Below are positions 1 through 5,671 of a DNA stretch of 13,991 bases, one piece after another (position 1 is the first letter of the stretch; the number at the start of each line of letters is the position of its first letter). Both the position numbers and the translations under genes were made by a program. The DNA is taken from contig CALFZE010000098.1 of assembly GCA_937952285.1 (NCBI GenBank), positions 1-13,991 on the forward strand, read 5' to 3'. The DNA is from UBA2428 sp002343545. Its GTDB lineage: Bacteria; Bdellovibrionota; UBA2428. The notes under the pieces are model-generated. The model worked only from the letters and a program-made list of their open reading frames with translations, made no database searches and had not been told where the DNA came from.

Positions 1-152
1 TTACAGATAAAGATCCCGTGCCCTATCTACCCACTACGACCCGGGGAGAACCCATTCCCCGCCTCTTACTATCCCCTTTTTTGATTTTTCGTACGGCACG
101 GAGACGTCGCCAAAGCGTTGGCGGTTTGCGCTCGAGCCTTTCGGCGATGCCC

Positions 153-161
153 GCCGATAAG
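153..161 (+). promoter_or_regulatory. Possible -10 element before the cytochrome gene
   Basis: The stretch GCCGATAAG ends five bases before the ATG at 167. Its first eight bases equal the textbook sigma-28 (FliA) -10 consensus GCCGATAA, and GATAAG is also a 4/6 match to a sigma-70 -10. No convincing -35 is present: 134-141 (GAGCCTTT) matches the sigma-28 -35 TAAAGTTT at only four of eight positions. There is no Shine-Dalgarno between it and the ATG, so if used it would give a leaderless or nearly leaderless message. This is a motif match only. Confidence 0.25.
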
Positions 162-166
162 ACCGC

Positions 167-1816
167 ATGGGAAGATGGCGTGAGTGGGCGCTCTTGCTTG
201 GGGTGGGCGCACGCTCGGTTTCGGCCGGAACTTGCGCATCGGATCCGGCCGAAGACTTCGCGGAGTGTTTGCGCAAGACGGCGAAAAATGTGGACGAAGC
301 CATTGGCCTTTTGCCAACTAGCCAAGACGGCGCCGATGTATGCGAGTCGATGACCTTTCTGCGCCGTTCGAGCAGTCCGCAGGGCGAGGATATTCGTCCT
401 TCCGCTCCCGGTCAGGGCCCGCGCTTCGGTCTCATTTGCGGAAACGGAAACGTCTATCTGCGGTTAACGACGGATCCCGAGGGGCCTCACTTTCGCTCGG
501 CCGAGATCCTCGTCCGTAACGGCCGCGGTCTTCGCCCTTTTCGGATCGCCTCGCGCGATGGCGGCGGGCTGCTCGTGGAGGAAAACCCGATGGCCCAGCA
601 CGGGGGGGCGTTGGCGGGCAAACGCTGCACGGATTGCCACGGCATCCCGACCCTCCTTCTTTTTCCGAACTACAACCGCTGGCCGAGCATGGTCGGCGAC
701 GACGACGACCAAATTCCCTCCGACCAAGTTGAGGCGCTCAAGGCGGCCCTGCGGAGCTTTCGCGAGCGAAAGGAGCCTCGCTTCGAGCCGGCCCTTCGAA
801 GAATGCGGGCGACCGACAACGAGCTGTTCCCTTGGCGATTCCCTTTCACGCTGGACGTTCGGACTCGCCCCAACGCCCAGTTCTCGGCGCAGGCGCTCTC
901 GCTGAACGGATTGATCCTTGGCGAGAGCGTGACGCAGTCCCCTCGCTTCGCGGACCTGGCCGTGACAAGCGCGCTCGTTTTCAACCCCATGTGTCGTCCC
1001 CCAAGCGAGCTTCTCGTTCGATTGCGACGGGTCGCCGAACTCCTGGGCGTCCCGGATGTCGTGAAGTCGGCCCGGGGCGGAGACTACCATCCTCGGGCCC
1101 AACCGCTTTTGCTCGGCCAAATCCTGGGAATCCACGACTTCAAGGCCGACGCGCAAGAACCGACGCGTCGGGAGTCTGCCTCCTTTGACTACGTGGGCGG
1201 CGGGACGACGGGCATGCTCCAGCGGATGATGGGTCCGATCCTCGAGAAGGCGGCCGCTCGGCTTCCGAAAGGCATCGATGTGCCGGAGCCCCGTTTGAAT
1301 TTTAGCGACTACGAAGACGAAGAGGGCGTCGTCGCCAGCGGGGGCGGCGACCTCTACCTGAAGGAGGGCTGGCGGGTGGCGGATCTCCTTGGAAAGCAGG
1401 TGTCGTCGCGGGATCTTACGAAACTTTGCGAGTCGGACGCGGGTGCGGCCATCGCCGAGGCCGCGGTGAACGAGCTCGGTCGCGCGATCAAAAAACTTGA
1501 GGCCGCCCAACCGCCGATCGCTCGGCGGAGATCCGACGAAGGCACGCTCGGCAACGCCGCGGGGCGCTCTCGAGGCGTCCATCTGTCCCGGGCGGTCGAA
1601 ACGATGCGCGTCCATTGTGCGCACTGCCACGCAAGCGAAGTGCAAACATCCTGGTTGCGGACGGACGACGGCCAGGAGTGGCTGCGCGAAGCGGTCTTAC
1701 AAGTGAAGAGACTCAAGATGCCCCCCCTCGGCGAGGACAACCCCCGTCGAGAGGAGCTCGGGCCGGCCGATCGTGACCGGCTTCTCGAGAATCTCCGGAA
1801 CGTTTTGCATCGCTAA
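167..1816 (+). CDS. Exported di-haem cytochrome c-like protein
   Basis: This 549-residue protein begins with a short Sec signal peptide (Arg3/Arg5, hydrophobic 8-14, cleavage probably near Ala20). It has two classical CxxCH haem c sites: CTDCH at 154-158 and CAHCH at 484-488. After the second site comes a KMPP segment (517-520) whose Met518 is the likely axial ligand, as in class I cytochromes c. The first site is followed by NYNRWPSMVGDDDD (168-181), a pattern I associate with a family of large cytochrome-like proteins of Bdellovibrionota/Myxococcota. The roughly 325 residues between the two haem sites have no recognised domain. The role is presumably periplasmic electron transfer, with partner unknown. 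Extra cysteines (23, 34, 59, 91, 276, 421) could form disulphides. ATG 167 is chosen because it gives the signal peptide directly. No Shine-Dalgarno is visible. The gene stands alone and converges on the pilin-like gene. Confidence 0.85.
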   Translation: MGRWREWALLLGVGARSVSAGTCASDPAEDFAECLRKTAKNVDEAIGLLPTSQDGADVCESMTFLRRSSSPQGEDIRPSAPGQGPRFGLICGNGNVYLRLTTDPEGPHFRSAEILVRNGRGLRPFRIASRDGGGLLVEENPMAQHGGALAGKRCTDCHGIPTLLLFPNYNRWPSMVGDDDDQIPSDQVEALKAALRSFRERKEPRFEPALRRMRATDNELFPWRFPFTLDVRTRPNAQFSAQALSLNGLILGESVTQSPRFADLAVTSALVFNPMCRPPSELLVRLRRVAELLGVPDVVKSARGGDYHPRAQPLLLGQILGIHDFKADAQEPTRRESASFDYVGGGTTGMLQRMMGPILEKAAARLPKGIDVPEPRLNFSDYEDEEGVVASGGGDLYLKEGWRVADLLGKQVSSRDLTKLCESDAGAAIAEAAVNELGRAIKKLEAAQPPIARRRSDEGTLGNAAGRSRGVHLSRAVETMRVHCAHCHASEVQTSWLRTDDGQEWLREAVLQVKRLKMPPLGEDNPRREELGPADRDRLLENLRNVLHR

Positions 1817-1836
1817 CGACTCGGCCCCGAGTTCGT
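1816..1836. terminator. Inverted repeat between convergent genes
   Basis: CTCG-GCCC-CGAG forms the core of a hairpin that extends outward through A-T and, with one bulged T, three more pairs (ACGACTCG against CGAGTTCGT). It fills most of the 24-base gap between the stops of the cytochrome and pilin-like genes. That is where a bidirectional terminator would sit. Neither side has a T-run, so intrinsic termination would be inefficient. Confidence 0.35.
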
Positions 1837-1840
1837 TCGA

Positions 1841-2797
1841 TCACCGGAAGGTCATGTACTCGCCGTAGAAACAGTTGCCGATTGCCACGAACAACTGCGT
1901 CGCGCTCGCCATACGCGCGCAGACGCCGGTCTCGAAGACGCTCGCCATCGTGCCGCCCGAGGAGCAGATTCCCGTCGACGTGACTTCGCCGCTGACGCGG
2001 CTCCCGCTTCCCCCCGTGACAATCATGTGCCAAGTTCCGTCTTCTTTCTTGGCGAGCATGGCCGCACCGGCGATAGAATCTCCGCTGCAGTGCCGGGCCA
2101 AGAGAATCTTGATCGAGCCGAGCGAGGAGACATCGAAGGTGTGTGTACCACCGCTCGTGATCTCGCCCACGTCTTTGAGCTGCGAAGCCATGGCCGCGGG
2201 CGGCTCGGCCGACGCGCACTTCACGACGCGGTGGGAGTTGAGCGGATCCACGAGCACTTTGACCGAAAAACTCCGGTCGAGGCGTTTTCTCCCGAGACTG
2301 CCTTCGGCTTTGTTTGCGCCGATCGCCAGGACCATGAGGTAGCGCGGATAGGTCGTCGTCACGGGGGGAGTCCCTTCGGTGACGGCTTGGGTGCCGTCGT
2401 TCGTGACGCTCGTGATCTCGAGTTTGTCGAGGGTCAAGCCGCCGCCGAGATTGGGACTCGCGCGGTCGAGGAGCGATCCCCCTCCCTGTGTGATTTTCTC
2501 GACGGGCAGGGGCGAAGTTAAGAGCTCACCCGTGCCCGGGGCTGGCGCCGGCGGCGTCGAACTGAACAGGCGCAAAACGCCGCTCGTGTCGCGGAAAGCT
2601 CCGTCGCACGCTCGACTCGTCAGGAGTAAATTGAGTTGGGTCACGAGGATATCGAACTCGACGGTGTTCTGAACGTGCTTCTGGGCGCGGAAAGCGCCCA
2701 CGAAGAACTGGTTCAGGCTGAAGGCCAGCCCGGCCATCAAGGTGGCCGCGACGATGACTTGAACGAGCGAGAAGCCCGCGAGCTTGTTCTTTTTCAC
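1841..2797 (-). CDS. Type IV pilin-like protein with prepilin N-terminus
   Basis: From the GTG at 2797 this is a 318-residue protein starting MKKNKLAG followed by FSLVQVIVAATLMAGL. This is a prepilin peptidase site: basic leader, Gly8 cleavage, then a hydrophobic alpha-helix that anchors the subunit in the inner membrane before assembly. The residue five after the cut is Gln, where nearly all major pilins have Glu. The rest is a long globular region with six cysteines and Gly/Ser/Thr-rich segments, larger than a typical 150-residue major pilin, so a minor pilin or pseudopilin-like product is more likely. An ORF extending to an ATG at 2866 would add 23 residues ahead of the basic leader, which is unlike prepilins, so the GTG is preferred. 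No pilus assembly genes are nearby. Exact function is unknown. Confidence 0.75.
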   Translation of the reverse strand: MKKNKLAGFSLVQVIVAATLMAGLAFSLNQFFVGAFRAQKHVQNTVEFDILVTQLNLLLTSRACDGAFRDTSGVLRLFSSTPPAPAPGTGELLTSPLPVEKITQGGGSLLDRASPNLGGGLTLDKLEITSVTNDGTQAVTEGTPPVTTTYPRYLMVLAIGANKAEGSLGRKRLDRSFSVKVLVDPLNSHRVVKCASAEPPAAMASQLKDVGEITSGGTHTFDVSSLGSIKILLARHCSGDSIAGAAMLAKKEDGTWHMIVTGGSGSRVSGEVTSTGICSSGGTMASVFETGVCARMASATQLFVAIGNCFYGEYMTFR

Positions 2798-2803
2798 GGA
2801 TAC

Positions 2804-2831
2804 AGAATAGCGGAGAACGCGACGATTCCAA
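2804..2831 (-). promoter_or_regulatory. Candidate promoter of pilin-like gene (leaderless)
   Basis: On the minus strand TTGGAA (2831-2826) and TATTCT (2809-2804) are separated by 16 bases, matching sigma-70 hexamers at four of six positions each. The -10 ends six bases before the GTG at 2797, so transcription would begin at or next to the start codon. No Shine-Dalgarno lies upstream, which fits a leaderless message. Confidence 0.4.
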
Positions 2832-2931
2832 TCGCCGCTCGGCGTATGCGTGCGGTGGCCCCACACACTTTCGCGTTAGTTCGGATAGCGAGAGTTAGTC
2901 GGCGCGGGTCTCGGTCGCCGTAGCCTCGTTC

Positions 2932-2949
2932 GCCCAAAAGGGCTAAAGT
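2932..2949 (+). promoter_or_regulatory. -10-like hexamer beside a small palindrome, epimerase gene
   Basis: TAAAGT at 2944-2949 ends exactly six bases before the GTG at 2956, again suggesting a leaderless message. Immediately before it is GCCC-AAAA-GGGC (2932-2943), a palindrome that would lie between -35 and -10 and could serve as a small operator. A -35 match is not evident (2921-2926 is TAGCCT). The intergenic region 2798-2955 is shared with the divergent pilin-like gene. Confidence 0.35.
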
Positions 2950-2955
2950 CCTTCC

Positions 2956-4089
2956 GTGCTCAAACGGAAGGCCTTGGATTGGCTCTCAACGAAGGCGTTA
3001 CCGCTTTGGCTAGAGCGCGGCATCGACTGGTCGGGTGGGGGCTTCTTCGAAAACCTTTCGCCCGAGGGCGAAGCCCTCATAGGCCCGAAGCGCTCGATGG
3101 TCCAGGCTCGCCAGATCTACAGCTTTCGCACCGCCATCGCCTTGGGAGTTTGCGGCACGGGCCCGGCCGCGAACGCCATCGAGCACGGCGCGACGTTTTT
3201 GCGCGGACCGTGTTCGCTCGCCTCGGGAGCCTTCGCGCATTCCGTCTCTCCCGAAGGTACCGTTCACGACGCCAATCCCGATCTTTACGCGCAGGCTTTC
3301 GCGCTTTTTGGGCTCGCGCAGCTCCACGCCCTCAGTCCCCGGGCGCCGTTGCGCGCCCGCGCTTTCGCGTTGCTCCAGTACCTGGAGCGCGAACGCAAAC
3401 TCCCCGAGGGGGGATACTCGGAACTGAGTCAGGGTCACGCCGTCTACGTGTCGAATCCCCACATGCATCTGCTCGAGGCGGCGCTCGCTTGGATGGAGGT
3501 CGACGGCGACCCGCGCTGGCGCGCCCTCGCGCGCTCGCTGTTGGACCTTTGTCTCGATCGCTTCATCGACGCCGGGACCGGAATGCTCGCCGAGCAGTTC
3601 ACGGAGCGATGGAAGCCGATCCTTTGGGAAGGAAAGTTCTACTTCGAGCCCGGGCATCACTACGAATGGTGTTGGCTCATGGGGCGTTACGAAGCGCTGA
3701 CGGGCGAGGATCTCTCGACGGCCCGGCTTGGACTCTTCGATCGCGCCGAATCCTACGGAGTGCGGAGCGAGCGCGGCGCGGTCGTCGACGAAGTTTGGAG
3801 CGACGGCACGGTCAAGACGGCGAGTTCTCGTTTTTGGTCCCAGTGCGAAAGGGTCAAGGCGGCCGCGCAGCTCGCGCGCACGCGCAAGGACGAGCGCTTT
3901 CGGGCCGCCGCCGAGCAAGCGCTGGCGACCCTGCTTCGTTACTTCGAGACGCCGTTGCCGGGGCTCTGGTTCGATACCTGGAGCCACGAAGGGATCTTCG
4001 TTCCGCAGCCCGCCAAGGCGAGCTCGCTCTACCACATCATCGGGGCGATCCAGGAGTATTCCGCGCATCCGGAGCGGACGGGCGAATAG
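2956..4089 (+). CDS. N-acylglucosamine 2-epimerase / mannose isomerase family protein
   Basis: This 377-residue cytoplasmic protein has the length and motif order of the AGE superfamily (an alpha/alpha-six barrel that interconverts aldoses and ketoses or epimerises N-acyl sugars). Visible landmarks are MVQARQIYSF (48-57), DLYAQAFAL (109-117), NPHMHLLEA (167-175), EPGHHYEWCW (231-240), WSQCE (294-298) and SSLYHII (356-362). By analogy with the YihS/AGE families, His234 of PGHxxEW and His360 of the YH motif are the probable acid/base pair. The family contains GlcNAc 2-epimerase, cellobiose 2-epimerase, mannose isomerase and sulfoquinovose isomerase. Which substrate applies cannot be read from the sequence, and neighbours give no sugar pathway. 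The start is GTG with no Shine-Dalgarno. It converges on the next gene with a 14-base gap. Confidence 0.88.
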   Translation: MLKRKALDWLSTKALPLWLERGIDWSGGGFFENLSPEGEALIGPKRSMVQARQIYSFRTAIALGVCGTGPAANAIEHGATFLRGPCSLASGAFAHSVSPEGTVHDANPDLYAQAFALFGLAQLHALSPRAPLRARAFALLQYLERERKLPEGGYSELSQGHAVYVSNPHMHLLEAALAWMEVDGDPRWRALARSLLDLCLDRFIDAGTGMLAEQFTERWKPILWEGKFYFEPGHHYEWCWLMGRYEALTGEDLSTARLGLFDRAESYGVRSERGAVVDEVWSDGTVKTASSRFWSQCERVKAAAQLARTRKDERFRAAAEQALATLLRYFETPLPGLWFDTWSHEGIFVPQPAKASSLYHIIGAIQEYSAHPERTGE

Positions 4090-4103
4090 GGCCGTAGAAG
4101 GCG

Positions 4104-5600
4104 CTAGGGCGACGGGGTCGCGTGGCCCAGCAGGCGTGACCAGATCGCGTTGCAGCGCTGGAGGAGCGAGGGCCGTCCCCCCGGAAGGGGGGCTTCGGTC
4201 GCGGCTTGAAGCACGGGGGCCGAAGGAGGGGGCGGTCGGATGGGCTCGGGTACCTGGGCTCCCATCGAGACGAGCAGGGCGCGGATCGGGCCGTTTTCCT
4301 CGCTCTCAACGTAAGGCAGCATGCGTTGCAGCGTCTTCTCGAAAATCTCGGGCGCCAGGGCTTTTCGCGACAGCAGGAAGTCTTGGAAGCGATCCCTCAC
4401 GAAGCTCGAGTGGTGCAGGCGTCGTAAGAACCTTTCGTCGGGCTCGAACTTCGCGGGCAGCTTGGCGCCCATCAAAAAGGGGTTCGGCTTGACCCGTCGC
4501 AATTCGCTCGGCAGCAGAATCGCGTAGGTCTTGTACTCCGCCTCGAGGCCCATATCCCCGAGGTACATGAGGAAGGCGTCGACTTTGTCGGCGTCCGAGA
4601 AACTGACGACGTCGGGTCGGAAGAAAATCGGCTCGCCTTGCTTGGCGCGCAGGTACTCGAGCCTTTTCTGCTGAAGCTCGACCTGCAGCGTGGCGTGCGC
4701 CGCCGTGACGGGTTCGCGGTTGGCGCGAAGCTCGGTGGGCACGTCGCCAAGATTGTCGCCGACGAGTTTTCCGGGATCGGTGACGTACTTCATGCCGACG
4801 GCTTGGTTATGGTAGTTGAGCGCGGTGCCTTCGTGACCCGGGGACCATGTATAGACTTGTCGCGTGATCCTCTGCGCGACCTCCTGGGGCGAAAGACCCG
4901 CTTCGCGGTTCACGCCCTCGAATACGGCCAGAGCCGCCTCGCGTTGTTCCGGCCTAAGCCTTTCGAGGGTCGGTGCATTGTCGGGATCGTTCCCGAGCAG
5001 TCCTTCGGCCAGCTCGGGGTATTGCCAGTAGTCCGCGACGTAACGCGCGAAAGAAAGGCCGTCGTCTTCGAAGGCGGAGCGTACTCCGATGTTGAGGTGG
5101 GCGCTCGACTCCGTGCCGTCCAGTCCTTTGTGGATGAGTTTCTTGCGGGCCGGAAAGTCGTAGAGAAAGCGCTGCAGGCTCTTCTCGTGGACCTTCCATT
5201 GCTCGGAGGTCCAAGGACCAACCTGAATTTCGACGGTCGACGGATCGACGGCGATGTTGAAGCCGAATCCGTCTTCGAACTCGAACTTCCATTCCGTGAA
5301 GGAAAACTTGCCCGGATGCTCCGTCCGGCGGCACTGGGGTTGGCAGTAGGCGAAGAGGTCATCGGAAAACTGTTTGGCGACGCGAAACTCTCCGTCCGCC
5401 GTGGGGACCTGCCGACGAGCCTCGGGAATGCTCTCGTCTTCCATCCGCTTGTCGAAGATCCCGGCCAACTCGACGGACCACAGATTCAACTCGAGGCCGA
5501 AGGTCGGGGGCCAGGCGAAAGCCTTCGGCGCGAAGGGCAATAGGCCCGTGACGAGCCACGCCAAACGAAGGACAAAGGATCCCGCTGATGGCCTAAGCAT
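4104..5600 (-). CDS. Exported protein with amidoligase (COOH-NH2 ligase)-like motifs
   Basis: This 498-residue protein starts with a clear Sec signal peptide (hydrophobic 9-24, AFA before Trp30). Right after it is FGLELNL (34-40). Further on are FNIAVDPSTVEIQVGP (114-129), SSAHLNIGV (165-173), ALNYHNQA (260-267) and PTELRANREPVTA (288-300). The order G-x-E, VE near the end of a strand, an H-x-N/H strand, then N followed by ELR resembles the amidoligase/glutamine-synthetase-like family, which makes amide bonds using ATP. The first motif has Asn where the family usually has a second acid, and an exported ligase would lack ATP. It may therefore be a divergent or non-catalytic member acting in the periplasm. 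The C-terminal part (from about 450) is Pro/Ala-rich. A purine-rich AAAGGGG abuts the ATG, closer than usual for a Shine-Dalgarno. It follows the subtilase gene by 71 bases on the same strand. Confidence 0.72.
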   Translation of the reverse strand: MLRPSAGSFVLRLAWLVTGLLPFAPKAFAWPPTFGLELNLWSVELAGIFDKRMEDESIPEARRQVPTADGEFRVAKQFSDDLFAYCQPQCRRTEHPGKFSFTEWKFEFEDGFGFNIAVDPSTVEIQVGPWTSEQWKVHEKSLQRFLYDFPARKKLIHKGLDGTESSAHLNIGVRSAFEDDGLSFARYVADYWQYPELAEGLLGNDPDNAPTLERLRPEQREAALAVFEGVNREAGLSPQEVAQRITRQVYTWSPGHEGTALNYHNQAVGMKYVTDPGKLVGDNLGDVPTELRANREPVTAAHATLQVELQQKRLEYLRAKQGEPIFFRPDVVSFSDADKVDAFLMYLGDMGLEAEYKTYAILLPSELRRVKPNPFLMGAKLPAKFEPDERFLRRLHHSSFVRDRFQDFLLSRKALAPEIFEKTLQRMLPYVESEENGPIRALLVSMGAQVPEPIRPPPPSAPVLQAATEAPLPGGRPSLLQRCNAIWSRLLGHATPSP

Positions 5601-5634
5601 CCCCTTTAGGATCGGAACTTTGACGCGCGGACTT

Positions 5635-5664
5635 GAGGCCCCGGTCGTGCGAGATCGGGGCCTC
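5635..5664 (-). terminator. GC-rich hairpin after the subtilase gene
   Basis: GAGGCCCCG (5635-5643) and CGGGGCCTC (5656-5664) form a perfect nine-pair stem with a 12-base loop, eight bases beyond the subtilase stop. It lies in the 71-base gap before the next same-strand gene. No T-run follows on the minus strand (AAGTCCGCG), so it may act as an attenuator or an mRNA 3' stabiliser and not as a classical terminator. Confidence 0.5.
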
Positions 5665-5671
5665 GTCGGGA

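Noticed and set aside
42..89. CGGGG/CCCCG stem followed by T-runs, as a terminator for a gene before the window
   Set aside because: The stem has only five pairs and the T-runs begin about 15 bases after it, so it does not fit an intrinsic terminator. Minus-strand frames at 1-40 hit stops, so no gene is called there.
464..1645. A 393-codon minus-strand frame inside the cytochrome gene
   Set aside because: Arg/His/Val-rich composition typical of an antisense shadow, while the plus strand carries two CxxCH sites and a signal peptide.
2979..4097. A 372-codon frame in another phase over the epimerase gene
   Set aside because: Extreme Arg/Ala content and no family motifs; the GTG 2956 frame has the full AGE motif order.
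4638..5543. A 301-codon plus-strand frame opposite the amidoligase-like gene
   Set aside because: No start context or motif; the minus-strand protein has a signal peptide and ordered motifs.
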